NCBI GenBank assembly: GCA_002221725.1
Contig: NJFT01000089.1
Span: 62,001-126,000, forward strand
DNA from: Scedosporium boydii
Taxonomy: Eukaryota; Ascomycota; Sordariomycetes; Microascales; Microascaceae
Direction of reading: 5' to 3'
Length of the DNA: 64,000 nt
This document shows positions 50,620 through 62,339 of this stretch, in pieces. Made by a program: the position numbers and the translations under genes. Position 1 is the stretch's first letter, and each line of letters opens with the position of its first letter. The notes under the pieces are model-generated. The model had not been told where the DNA came from and searched no databases. It was given only the letters and a program-made list of their open reading frames with translations.

Positions 50620-51799
50620 TTGGCAACTATTCCCCAGGAGTCATGTAAAACGAGGTGCCGGTTGCTTAGAGGAGGATACTAGTGCTTGCATCAATATTTT
50701 TTCGTCCAGCCTAGATGCAGGACCAGGAATAATAAAAGAAAGATATAGTATAGACTATTTTCTTCATGATATCCGGCGATCTGGCAAATTACCACCTACA
50801 CGTAGATACATCTACATCGAGGTGGGAAAGGAACTGCCTAGGAACTGGGAGTAGCTTAGCCAGTAACATTCCAATGGAAAGTTGCAGAGGCAGATGGTGC
50901 TTGGGAGACAGGTACCACGACAAGCGTCCACACGCTGTGAGGAGTATTGTAGAAGACATCCCGAGGCCACGAATCATGCGACTCCGCACCCACAGCGCGA
51001 TTGCAACAAGCTCTCCGATTCAGTCGATCGAGATCCGAGTTAAAGGGGGAAAGTGACAGCGCGCTAACCGACGACATCCGACAGCTGTCTTAGTCTTCCA
51101 TTTCAGGCATAGACGAGCTACACCTCAGACAAATTCGTTTGAGGGTATGAAATGGTTATGAAATGGTTATAAAGCTAGAATACTGCCGGGGTTGAGTAAT
51201 CGGAAGGGAAATAATAGGCTACCAAAGATGAAACCGACCCAGCTACCCTATCCCACACTCCGGATCACAGCTCAACACACTAGAGCCATCATAGCATCAG
51301 CATCACCACTAGTTCTACATGGACGCTAGCACCTACTGTGCCATCATCTAGTCGGTATGACGCGCGAGGCGTTAGTAGATCCCAGCCGCGCGGTTACCTA
51401 TTCGACTCTGAGATACCACGCCCTGCATCCACCGTGCGTATCTGCCGTTCAGAATGGTCGAACTCATTTTAACCGAGTGGCTTAAGATGCAGATGCTAGG
51501 ATGCTCTGTCTCAACGATTGGTGATGAACGCCGTAGTATTCGAAGCCTTAGGAATCAGCTCCTGCATCACTGTGGCAGGTGGCCAGGGGCCGTCTGCCAT
51601 TGGAGACAATGCCTCGTTCCACGGTCTTGGCGTACTGACTTTATCAATTCGTGTCAGATCCGTGATTTCTTTCTGATTTGATTGAATCAAAGAAGTTGGC
51701 GAAATGGGACGTGGCAACGCCGTGGCTGACGGACGAGGCGGCCATGCGGCCTGTATTGCAGTCCCCATACTGAAGTCCTTTGGCCCGCATAGCCGTTGT
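50620..51799. other. No recognisable gene
   Basis: Spacer between the sulfatase and the Rho gene ends. Short frames only. A small tandem GAAATGGTTAT lies near 51,150. Confidence 0.5.
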
Positions 51800-52724
51800 C
51801 TATAGAATTGAACACTTCGACGATCTGCCTTTAGAATGCGTAGAGCGCTGTGGCCGTGGCCCAAGCGCAGCGCTGCGAAAACAGAGCAGATTAGTTAACA
51901 AGTTCGAGTCATGGCTGGGCACCCTATTTATGAGACTTACCGCACTGCTTCGTCGAACACAGCTGACACGTTTTTGTGGGTTAACGAAGAGCATTCGACA
52001 TATTTGTGAGCCAAGATTTCCCGGGCAAGGGCCGAAGCATGCTCATAGGATACAGGTGCTATGTGCTTGTTCTTCAAGTTCATCAAAGTGGCGGCGTCGT
52101 CGCGCAGGTCGAGCTGGGTCCCGACAAGCACGATAGGTGTATTTGGAGCAAAATGTTCAATATCGTCTAACCACTGAAATGAATACATTGTTAGCATATA
52201 CGAAGCGTTTCGATATACACGGTCTGCGACGTACCTTGTGCTTGACGTTTTCGAACGAGCAGGGCTGGACTATAGAAAAACATACGAGGAAAACATCGGC
52301 TCGCGGGAATATCTCTCGCCATGTTCGGGTTTTCAGTATGTAGTCTTCTTCAGGAAACACAGTATCCCAAAGGGAAAGGCCGATTGGTTCGCCACCATCA
52401 GCCTTTCTCCTTTCGGCATAGTTGTCAAATCTGTGTGAAAGTGTCGTCAGTCTCGGGGAATAAAGCGTTAACCTTGCTTATGAGAGAGAAGCAATGGGGC
52501 TGACGAACACACTGGGAATATAGTCGTGAGGAAATGCCTTTGTCGTGTGCGAGATAAGAAGGCATGTCTGTGTGGGGTGTTAATCTGCGGAAGTGGTGTT
52601 TGCGGACATTGTTACACGCTTGTGGCCTACCTTGCCAACATTACCGTCCCCAATCACGACACACTGGGGCAGTCAGTCAACGCGACACACAGCGACAGGA
52701 GAGGCTCACATTCAGGGATTTCAT
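51800..52724 (-). CDS. Atypical Rho-family small GTPase
   Basis: Six exons on the minus strand: 52724-52710, 52663-52631, 52567-52509, 52430-52235, 52173-51941 and 51872-51800; 609 bases, 202 residues. Membrane-anchored signalling switch by family. P-loop CVVIGDGNVGKT, effector loop DYIPSVFDNYAERR, G4 GTQLDLRDD, G5 ECSSLT, and a basic tail ending CSIL, a CaaX box for prenylation. Switch II is odd: canonical DTAGQEDY is replaced by DTVFPEEDY, so the Gly and the Gln that drive GTP hydrolysis are missing. The region after it (FPRADVFLVCFSIVQPCSFENVK) is normal. It may be a constitutively GTP-bound Rho, or one that is losing function. All splice sites fit and the frame is open, so this is not simple decay. 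Confidence 0.85.
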
Positions 52725-53808
52725 GACTGGATGAACCCTGCCGTACGCTGTTGTGCTGCAGAAGCGGAGGCAGGTCTCAGTAGCAGAAGGAAGTGTCTCG
52801 AAAGAGCAGTGGGACAAAGCAGCAGGCCTTTTCGTGATGTCCCTACTTCTCCTTTTATAGTTGGCGTGTACCCCTGAATGGTCACGAGTCCCCAGTCTGG
52901 CATGTTCCATCCCGGACGCTAGTCCAATGGACCCACTTGCCGACCACGAGGGGCGACAGATAAATAAGTTTACTAGGAGTCGACTAGGACCTATTCAACC
53001 GCAATGCATGTTTCCGGGGGCCTTTCAACAGGTGTATGTCAGTTTTCCGTTCTTTTCACACATTCTTCCTGTCTGACTCGAAGGCAGATGGCCCAGCCAA
53101 GAGTCAATTCTGAACCTGTAAGCTGTGTAATGATAATACGAACATGCCTGTTTTCTTCAAATCCTCGTCGACATTATTAGCAGCAACGCAGCTTCGCAAG
53201 TCTGGATCCTCTACTTTTCCTTGAGTTAGTCGGTACTGGCTTCTATAGCGCGCACAGGATCCCCAAGTCTTCTGAATCCTCCTTTGAGTATAGCCAGAAT
53301 GATACTTCAGTTCTGGGACTCCAGATCTCAATTGCAATAAAGGGGCCTACCCTAGCTCCCTCGAATGTGCCTCGGGCCAAGATGCCCAAGATCCGTTTCT
53401 TGCACAAAGCTAATTGGCCCGCAATGCATGCACAGCCTCCCTTTTCTGCTCCTCTCGACAACAGTTGCATGCGAATTTTTGGCGAAAGAGAGTAAGATTC
53501 TTATCCTTTCCCACGGGGCACTGTCAGGCAATAACGCTGTCCACTACGAAGTAAGTAGAATCTAATCAAGCAGCACCAGCATCCACGCCCTACAGGATAC
53601 CAAGCTGCCAAGCTGCCAAGAAGAAAGTATCCATAAGCAGGCGAAACATTATGCCGAGCACAAGGATGAATTTGCAGGCTCGTGCGGAACCTATCTGAGT
53701 ATGGTATTATAAATCCCAGCGCTTCTCTGAGCAGGCATATCTGGAACCCCACCCCAGTGGACCGAGCCTCATCAGGCAATCCAGTCCCACGTCCCCGGCT
53801 CAATAAAG
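52725..53808. other. No recognisable gene
   Basis: Region between the starts of the Rho gene (minus) and the MIT-like gene (plus). No domain seen. A short tandem CCAAGCTG lies at about 53,590. Confidence 0.5.
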
Positions 53809-55053
53809 ATGGACACTGAACTGAAGATCGACCCGAGATTCGCCGACATTCTCGAGACCTCCGCGCTCGCTTATGAAGCAGAAGAGCACAGTGCTCACGA
53901 GAAAGCGCTCGCCTTGCACAACGATGCGATCAATAGATTGACTGCACTCGCAAAGAAGGGTGGTTTCTTTTCTTTCCTGTCGCGTGAGAAGCGACTTTTG
54001 AAGAGGCAGGTCGAGACAAAAATCGGTCTACATCGGGAGCGGATCAAAGCATTAGGGTCAAAACTGGCGGTGCCAGCAGTGACAAGTTCAAGCGTTGCGC
54101 GTGAGCTTGGTGCGACGGATGGCACGGCGGAAGCCCTTTTACAGGCTGCGTCCGTGGGCGATATCACTGATAACACACCACTTTCTCTAGTAAGTTTTGT
54201 TCACTCGTTTCCACAACGGATGCCTAGCACCGCTACGTAGGCGTGAATCCTGCCAAGGCCCCGGTGGGGGACACGAGGTTCAAACTTCATTAACGGGGTA
54301 TCGTGTCGACAGGTAGAAATCCGCCACCCTCAGGATGATCACTTACCCCTAGAAGCGGCCATGGCAACTGTCCCTCCCGGCGTCCCCACTGAGACCTGGG
54401 TCGTCCGACGCGCGGGAAACACCGCGGCCGCCCTGGAGAAAGGATACTTCTTCACGGTCAAGGACGCCACCGAGACCAACACACTCTACATGCTCGAGGC
54501 TCCTATTATGTACGGCGCTCAGGTGCCTTTTGCGCGACTTTCTCGCGCAGGCGAATATCCACACACCGCCGCCCTGATTAAGCTCTGGCGGCCGGCGCCC
54601 ATGCAAACCCTAGGGACTCGTATCCTGCACAAAGGCAGGCCGTTAGAGGTCGATAATAACCTCCTGCAGGGGCCTGTCAAGGAAAACCCCGACGTGCGAG
54701 ACCTAAGCCCGTGGGGACCTCGGCGCTTCAGCTACGGTTCGCGCAACTTGGTGTGGAAGCCCAAGTACCCAGAGAAGGGGCGCGAAGACGGTAATTTCGA
54801 GACTCTGTACGAGTACAACAGGACATGGGTCCGGTCTGACGGGTCGGGGAGGATGGATGATGATGCGTGGGACGGGAGAATGCAGCCAGATACTCCGCTA
54901 TGCTGGAGCGATCCCGTACCGAACATAATTGTCGATTTCGTATGGAAGATTCATTTCGTTGGGGGATTAGATCCGCTTTTCAAGGAGCATTTAATTGCGT
55001 CGCAGTTGGCAAAGATGGCGGCAATGGCTGGAAATTCGCTCGACTCTATATGA
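53809..55053 (+). CDS. Hypothetical protein with MIT-like N-terminal helices
   Basis: Two exons, 53809-54189 and 54313-55053, intron 123 bases (CTA/GTAAGT...ACAG/GTA). Sum 1122 bases, 373 residues, frame kept. Residues about 10-85 form a three-helix pattern with a gap-free run of charged and small residues (YEAEEHSAHEKALALHND, AINRLTALAKK, LLKRQVETKIGLHRERIKAL), as in MIT domains of VPS4-type proteins that bind ESCRT-III. The second half (ETWVVRRAGNTAAALEKGY, LYMLEAPIMYGAQVPFARL, WKPKYPEKGRED) is rich in strands and aromatic residues and matches no domain that I can name with certainty. Possibly a membrane-trafficking protein; this rests on the N-terminus only. Confidence 0.72.
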
Positions 55054-55222
55054 GGTTTTTATTCTGTACCTAAGGGGACACCTGATTGGAGATTTTGCGG
55101 CGGGACAAAGCGACGGCCTCGTGTCGAGCATTCTGGGGAAGTCTTCTCAAGTTACATTTTTGTGGTGTGCTTAGCTTTGGAAGGGTAACAGGTTCTCTCT
55201 TACACTCTCGCCGCATCCGCCC

Positions 55223-55276
<54 letters not shown>

Positions 55277-56506
55277 TCTAACCTCACGAATCCCTAGCCT
55301 CTGTCTTTTTATTCGAGCCAATCTTGAGCGAATACATCTATGGGTAGCACAGCTCCACCAGAGAAAACTCTATATTTTCGGGCTGCCTCCACCAGTGATC
55401 CAGTACGGAATCCCCTTCAGTATAGGACCGCTGACAAGGCTCTAAACTTCTCGAAGCCTTTCTAACCAGTCCATGAAAGAAAAGGCCGCAACGAGGAGAC
55501 GAGAGGTCCAGGAGACAAAGGGTTGCTGACAATTCTGCTCCTCTAGAGCCATAATTTGAAGACATCCATCGATCAAAAGAGCGGTTGGGAGTGGCTGCAT
55601 CTTCGGACGAAATTTCACAACCGCAACATCTAAGAGACAGGACCGAGCGCAAACAACTTGCCCTAGAGAAACATACGAAAACACCCGAAATCTATCGATC
55701 CTCGAGCCAACATAAGATTACCCCAATATTCCGGTGTGATATGAAGGCCACGAAGAACAATTCTTCAAAGACATCGTTATAATACAGCCCACCGCTCTTC
55801 GTGCAGACGACTACAAAGGAAATACCTGCCGCCAAAGAGCAGCTCAATGAGATAATTCTACTAAGAGATCATGAGATAAGGGTTTAGCGCTCTGGAACGC
55901 GTTGTTGTTCGGGCCTTAGTCACGGGACATAGGCCATTCACAACCGGTTTTATTGGAATATCTAGCTTGCTCGGACTTGAAAGAGGGGGAAACTTTGTTA
56001 TGTGAGAAACGTCAATGTCAAATGTCAAAATCAAGTTATCAGGAAGCAGTTTCGTAATTATATGCGTATTTGAAAGACGATGAAATATTTAGAAGCGTGC
56101 ACATTTTGGAGGATTCCCTTTTGGATGACATATCTGCCCGGCAGGGGAACGGTTTATGATGCATGAGATCACGTCGTGTTAATTCACCGCACTGCGTTGC
56201 GAGCTGTTTAGTGCCTTGGATGTGTCGTGACCGCGGCAAGTACTTGAAAACTGGATAGATGGCAATTTTTTTACTTTTCGAATCTCAATTCGCCGTTTTT
56301 TTTTTTTAAAAAGAGGTATCAGTAGTATAGACCCTCAACTCCAAGTTACAAAAACAAGAGTTTACAGCAGCTTTTCCTTTTAGTAAGGATTCGGCGAGTA
56401 GGCCCGGAAACCAAACAATTGGATGTGGGCACAAACCGGAGACAATAATAGCCAACCTGACCTCCAAAGCGTCCCCACCCTGATTATCGGCCGAGCGATC
56501 GTGTTT
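55054..56506. other. Gene-free spacer
   Basis: Apart from the CT repeat I see no gene. A T13 run lies near 56,297. A few frames up to 119 codons at 55,086-55,690 are low-complexity or shadow the repeat. Confidence 0.45.
55224..55271. repeat. (CT)n microsatellite
   Basis: An uninterrupted run of about 24 CT units in the 3' flank of the MIT-like gene. Confidence 0.95.
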
Positions 56507-57094
56507 CTAGCTAGTTTCCTTGATGTGCTCCAAAAAGGCCTCGATCCTCACCCGATCGGCGGGGATATTGAGGTCCAGAGTGCCTTGGTGCACAGGTGAC
56601 AGGTGATCCGTTCCTCCATCGCCGCTTCGTTTCCATTCGTAAAACCGGACCTTCGCGCCAATTCCCACCGCACCGTGGAGGTTACCACCGTCGCCGTCGC
56701 CGTCGCCGTTCTGGTTGGAATTCAGCTGGCAATACTGGGCGAGATGGCTCTCGGCGTCTTGCCACCCTGCGGGGTCGTCCTCTGTGCTGCTGCCCCTGCA
56801 TTCGACGATGAATACCAACTTCTCGGAAAAATCGTCCCCGTCGCCACGCAGTATGCAGCGGACCTCCACAACAATGCAATCGGCTTCGTGGCCTGTTTGA
56901 AGCGGGACGGCCTTGGTTTCCACGGCGAACGCACTCTCTAGAAAAGTCCCTCCGCCGATGGGAGTGACAAACCATTGGTGCAGAATATTCGCCCAGAGTA
57001 TCTGGACGGGACGTTCCGTGGGAGATCCGGCCACCACTCGCAAATTGCGCCGGAGGCTAAGGTTATCATGGTGGAGGATCTGCCCCTCGGCCAT
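56507..57094 (-). CDS. Hypothetical protein, 195 residues
   Basis: Single exon with a good ATG at 57094. The N-terminus is HHDNLSLRRNLRVVAG; the centre reads CIVVEVRCILRG, then KLVFIVECRGSSTEDD and WQDAESHLAQYC. The strand-E-x-strand pattern (VFIVECR) recalls PD-(D/E)xK nuclease-like cores found in many fungal proteins, but the evidence is thin. A short Asp-Gly repeat (DGDGDGDGG) comes from a GTCGCC-type microsatellite. The end is helical. No signal peptide or membrane segment. Confidence 0.6.
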   Translation of the reverse strand: MAEGQILHHDNLSLRRNLRVVAGSPTERPVQILWANILHQWFVTPIGGGTFLESAFAVETKAVPLQTGHEADCIVVEVRCILRGDGDDFSEKLVFIVECRGSSTEDDPAGWQDAESHLAQYCQLNSNQNGDGDGDGGNLHGAVGIGAKVRFYEWKRSGDGGTDHLSPVHQGTLDLNIPADRVRIEAFLEHIKETS

Positions 57095-58559
57095 TGTATC
57101 GCTGGCATGAAAGTATAGAGACTGTTATTAGGATGACGTTTCTCTTCAAGGTGGCGGCAGGGTTGAATGTGGGGCGGCGGGCGACCGCTATCTTTTATAA
57201 ACTTGGTTGCACCACGGGAACCGTCGACCATTTATGGGGTGCCAGCAATCATACCACCAATCGTATGTGCCAGCAACCCGTACCTGTTGCCCGCCTGGTA
57301 GCGTTTTAAGTCTCCGCCGAACAGCTCGGACCAAAACAGTGCAGGATGCCCGCAAGCTATTTTTATTTCTGGCTATGTGGTTAGGGGAACATGTCGGCTC
57401 AGCCCACCACTCACTATCTCGCATCCTGAGAGAAACAGCCACAGGTGAACCCCGCAATACGAACCTGCTGTACCAATACGGTTGTTTCTAGTTTTCGTAC
57501 TCCGTCTTCCGCTCTCTGCAGATTTGATAACCTTACGCTTGCAAGCCCTCCGGCAGGGGAACTGAGAAGTCCGAACCACGCACAGCAACCCCGAGCGCAG
57601 CGTGGCGGGCGAGGGGATGGCATGCCACCCACCCACCCTTATTATTTTGGTAAGCAGTGCTTCTTCACTTTCGCGTCGCTCCGGCTTCACGCGTCAACGC
57701 GTTACCTCCAGAGGCTTGAATGGCCGTATGTGACTATGTGACGCACAATTAAACAAGGCGACGCTGTCAGGGGTGTCAACTACTGCCAGCAATTGGCGCG
57801 TGGCACTTGAAACGATAGGAAGAGAGGGGCGTATTTCAGTGACCATAAACAGCTCCATGGTCACTGAAATACGCCCCTCTCTTCTTCCGACCCCACCCCC
57901 CCTTGGACCAGCCACCCCTCCCTTTCCGTCCTTGTTCCTCACCCAATTAGAAGAAGAGATCATTCATAGACCCTTGCCATTTGCATAACACATTTCAAAT
58001 GCATGATCGAGACAGCCAAATGTGTGATCTGGTGCACGAGGATAATAGCGTTCACTTCTCTATCGTCTGCCCGGCCTTGAACTGCGGAAATTATCGGACA
58101 GTTGGGGAAATTCAATATCCCGCCAACTTGCTCAGCTTCACTCCGACCCGTTGCCCTGCAGTTGGTGCGGGTACAAAGCGTACATAGTAGCAAGAGACTT
58201 AAAGCCCTCAGTTGCGGCTTAAGGGTCGTCTACTTCAGTTTATCTTCTGCTTTCCACTGGCACTTACATTACTACTTTCCCAGATTTTATCTTAAAAGCT
58301 GACACTGAATATTCAGTGCATTCTAAACATTAACTGGTATCAAACTTACAGGTAATATTTCATGACCTATTGCGCCCTATATTGATACGTTCTTAATTAA
58401 ATATGCCGTTCTTTCTCCTGAATCTACGATGTCCTATGAGTCTAGATCCGCACATTCTCCGAGTATTCCGCGACCGCTTCCCCGGGCGCTGAGCATCAAA
58501 CAACTCGCTGCTCGAACACGGCTATGGGACATGGCTGAAGAATGACGGAGGTGTCTAGA
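57095..58559. other. Gene-free region with a large hairpin
   Basis: No gene recognised. It holds the hairpin at 57817-57886. Short frames at 57.2-57.7 kb are not family-like. Confidence 0.45.
57817..57886. repeat. Perfect long hairpin (inverted repeat)
   Basis: Arms 57820-57846 and 57857-57883 are exact reverse complements over 27 bases (left arm starts AAGAGAGGGGCGTATTTC), with a further G-C pair, a G-T wobble and an A-T pair outside. The loop is 10 bases. It could be a folded RNA, a foldback element or the tips of a palindromic insertion. No flanking duplication is seen. Confidence 0.92.
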
Positions 58560-59145
58560 ATATCACACACTGGCTACGCCCTCTCTATCTTTATATATTC
58601 CATTTGGAAAAAAATAGGACGCTTCTCCGATTTCACAAGATACCTCTCTCCTACTGACTGAGTGCAGACTCCCCATGATGCCTCGAAAGCGACTCCAGCA
58701 ACCGCGAAAGCGCCCCGCGCGGCACAGGCCGGTCGAAACAGTATCGTGGACACGAACAAGTCCGCCCACTGTCCGCCGAATCTCCTGACGGCCAGCATCG
58801 TCATCCAGATGTAGAATGCAATAAGGTTACCAATAGCTTTGAGCTGCTCTATCGATAGAAGTAAGTGTAAATTTCAGTTCCATTTGCCCCTCGATATTGT
58901 CCATTTCCTAAGCCGATACTGGGGAGCATGTAGACATGCAGGATAAACCGTATCGGTGCGAGCACGCCAACTGCAATGGCATGAAGGCGGTTAGTTGCCC
59001 AAAATCCTCGCGAGACGCGAGATTCATGTTCACAAGATGTCTGTTGCCGCAGAGACTTCTCCCAACGATAATATCTCCTCAGGTCTAACCCTTGGGTGGG
59101 CGACAATTCGAGACCCTCGATTCGCGGAGTTGGGACCTTGCGCAA
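58560..59145 (-). other. Possible decayed gene with a hydrophobic segment
   Basis: A minus frame (59145-58849) reads FWATNRLHAIAVGVLAPIRF then ILHVYMLPSIGLGNG, a plausible membrane or core helix pair, without a clear ATG. The frame after the stop (58804-58574) is also protein-like. I do not recognise a family. Confidence 0.25.
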
Positions 59146-60560
59146 TAATCTCCACGTGAGTCACTGACCGTATATCTGACGTTTGGATGTTTATGTCTGC
59201 ACGCCAGAGCTCAAACCAATATACAAATTTTCCCCCCCGAGGACCGCTTTCAAGAATGATGCCTTATGGCTGACAGTCAGAACTTGAGGCTGCAACGTAG
59301 CGGTAGTGCCCATAAGTTGCGTCCTATAGCTGCTGCGGCCAAGTTACGCTGACAAGATATAAGCTAGTGTTATATTTGGGAAATGATGCTATCTAGAGTA
59401 GAATAATGTCCCTCCGGTAGGTGCCATCAATAGCCCGCCCATATCCATGCCCACTCCACAAGAGGCGAATATCTTGGATACTCACAATGAGCATTAATAT
59501 CGCCTCGATCTCTATTTCTGTTTGTTTGGAAGGGAGCCGGTATTGCCACTTATGACTCCCCTATTGGTAGGTGAGATGGATGTCTCTGGGATCTTGGTCA
59601 CACTGTCGGTTATGTGTTGGTCCCGTACATAGCTCAGGCCATTCCAGGGGTCATCAAAGGGACCTTGGGCAAGCCAGAGATCGAGCGGACTCCCGGAATT
59701 GGCCAGTGATGGCCCGTTCTTGTGGGAGCGGGCGGCGGAGGAGTGTTGCCTGAATATTTATGAGTATTAGAGAAGGACGGCAACATGAAGGACGATGCTA
59801 AGAACTTACTGTCTTGGGACCTTCAACATGCCACCTTCTAGCTTGCTCAAATCTGCCTCGTGATTACTTTTCTTCTCCATTTTGAGTGATAGACGTGAAA
59901 ACGTAGGGAACTAAACGGGTTGGCGAGGATGGATGCTGAGGGGGGGATCTATGCCTAACGTGGAGAGGCTGTAACTAGCTTTATAGCCTCTGGGTGGCTT
60001 CTCCTCACCTCTTTCTAATTGGGACCACTTTGTCTGGGCGGACAGATGACATACGGCCGCGATACAGACCCCGCTTGAAGCATTTAATTTCTCTGCACTC
60101 AAAGAGAAGCTTGGGTGACTATGTGGGTTGATCCAGGAGCAAATCGCCCAGGATACAGGGCTCCTGCGTATCTGGCCCCAGACACCGATCCAACTCGGGC
60201 CCTACTAAAGTTCCTGGTATGGGTGAAACGTTGGCGTCTAGTCTTATTTATCAAAACCACCGAAGCAGGTGTGGGCCGGGAAGTCATGGCTCGGTCAGGT
60301 TCTAGCTCACACTCGCTTCCATGTTTCTTATCATATACGTGTCTTATTCACTGAGGGCAACATTTGTGAGTACCTAACGAGAAAGGCAATTCTATTATAG
60401 CATTAAGCCGCCCAAAGGATTGTTTCACCTGTAACGGACCGTTCTCCTTTCCCTCTCGAGCCTTCTCCCTTGCGTCTTCGTCGCTTCTCCCGTTGTTTCA
60501 CCGTTTTCCGTCAAGGAAGAGCACAGTCTCCCATCGGCATCACGCCAAGTGCCTCTCGCT
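59146..60560. other. No recognisable gene
   Basis: Frames up to 79 codons, no domain. Nothing to report. Confidence 0.45.
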
Positions 60561-61710
60561 CGAGAGCCTCAGCATGAGTCAATCGGATGAAGCGCAGTAT
60601 AGGGAAGAGATGCAACAAGGATTATTAGACATAGGTTGCCGATATGTGAGGCCAAGAGACTCCAGGAGCTCCACCCAACGGCGTGTCTGGAGACATTCAA
60701 GCTCTCTGAGAGGCGAAGGAAAACCATACTCCTCATCCATCCTCTTTACTTCGTCAGTGTAAGGACAGATGTATCCGAATTCGTGAAGCACTTGACGATA
60801 CCTCAGATCTGAAGTGTCTCAGCTTTGCAGATTCAAGACAGCGTCCGAAATTCTGAGACGTTCGCTGCACATTGACGATTCTAGTTTCAACAGTGACCGA
60901 TACAGACTATACCTTGCCGTTCGCTGTCGGTCCTCTTGGAGCCGTGATGAGGCAACGATTTGGTTCGGACTAGTAGTGTCGCAGCAAGAACTTCCTATAA
61001 TAACATTGTTCGTCATAAAAGCCACTTCTTCAACCATTCTGAGTGTCTCTTCTAGATGTGGTGATGTATGCGAAATAGGAGCCCCGGAAACTGCAGGAGG
61101 ACCTAGATGATGGTCACTGCTAGGGACCGGGGGGAATGCACTGTATTACAATACGCGAGTCGCAGAGGCATTCCAGGTGCGAACGGGTGTAAAGTTACGG
61201 CAGTTCTTGGGCAAAAGATGAGGAAAAGTCTGCCATTTTGGTAGTGTTGTTCGACGGCTTTGGCCGTTCGCCTGCGAATGTGGCGTTGTCCCGAGTGGCG
61301 CATTCCACGCCAGAGCCCTCGCAAGCCGTAGACCTCAGCTTCCAGTACGAGGCTCTGGTCGTCTAGAGAGCTGAGCATGAAAATTCCCGCTTGCGCGCTT
61401 CTGCTAGAAGAAATGTTGAAGCCGATAGCGTCCTCCAACAACCGCCCCAACAACATCTTCGTATAGGATGTCAAATGTTTCCAGAAGGCTGTCTAACTCG
61501 GCTGGCATACTGATGGATATAAGAGGTCGTCAGCGAAGCTAACCTTCTGGGAGCCATCACAGTGATCAGTTCATACTGTAGCACAGCTCTTGAGGCAGAG
61601 ATTGGCGCAAGATGACACAGATTCTTCTCCTTCAAGCGTGGAACTGGGACGCCGGTTTTGCTACTAGACATGGTGCTGCCGGTTAGAGGATGGGCGGCTG
61701 GGACAAACAA
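60561..61710 (-). other. Possible decayed coding region
   Basis: Minus frames at 61710-61471, 61474-61103, 61110-60816 and 60791-60579 follow one another and are protein-like (for example SLVLEAEVYGLRGLW and VLHEFGYICPYTDEVKRMDEEY), with stops between them. They could be exons or pieces of one gene. No family is recognised. Confidence 0.3.
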
Positions 61711-62339
61711 ATATCTAAGCTAATAAGAAGGCGGTTGTTCGGCGCCCAGAACCTGCATGACATTCTCCCTCACTTTTTTAGAGGGGCTCTTGGGGCCACC
61801 AGATATTGATGATGTGTTGGCTGCCGGGTTAAGCTTCCTGCATTGGTCAGTCCAAGTCGAAAAAGTGGCCCCAAAGTGGCAGATGCAGGGGCGTCAATCA
61901 TGGCCCCAATCTCGTGTTTGGAAATTACCATTGTTAACATTCCTAGCATTGTAGGATTTGACACCTATCGATGTCCCTGTGCAGGTACCGCTTTCCTATG
62001 CAGAGTTGTGTACTCGCTGGGGCCAATTTACTCAAATCCAGCTGAAGACGCACCCCTTTTTTTCGGTTTCACTGCCTGGCTGCGTGCGCCCGTCTTTCGG
62101 GCGATTCATCTGGGGCTGTTTTCTTTGCGACCATTTTCTACCCTGGCCTGGCTGGCCGCTGGCGGCTCCGAAGTATAACGCTGGGAATATCAAGCTTCGG
62201 TCGGTCCCTCCGCCTCTGGCTTCGACAACTCCCAGCGCCCCTAACAGCACAACAACAACTGTTGTAATATATCGCTAGGCATCTCTGCAGCCAGGGCGCG
62301 TCTGTTCACCCTTCGCTGCTGGGTCGCGAGGCGATCTGA
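61711..62339. other. No recognisable gene
   Basis: Two overlapping plus frames (111 and 106 codons, 61843-62278) without a known domain. It precedes the zinc-finger pseudogene and could hold its first exon. Confidence 0.4.

Noticed and set aside
56507..56975. Overlapping plus-strand frames (56596-56941) opposite the 195-residue gene
   Set aside because: They owe their length to a GC-rich repeat; the minus frame has the ATG and even composition.
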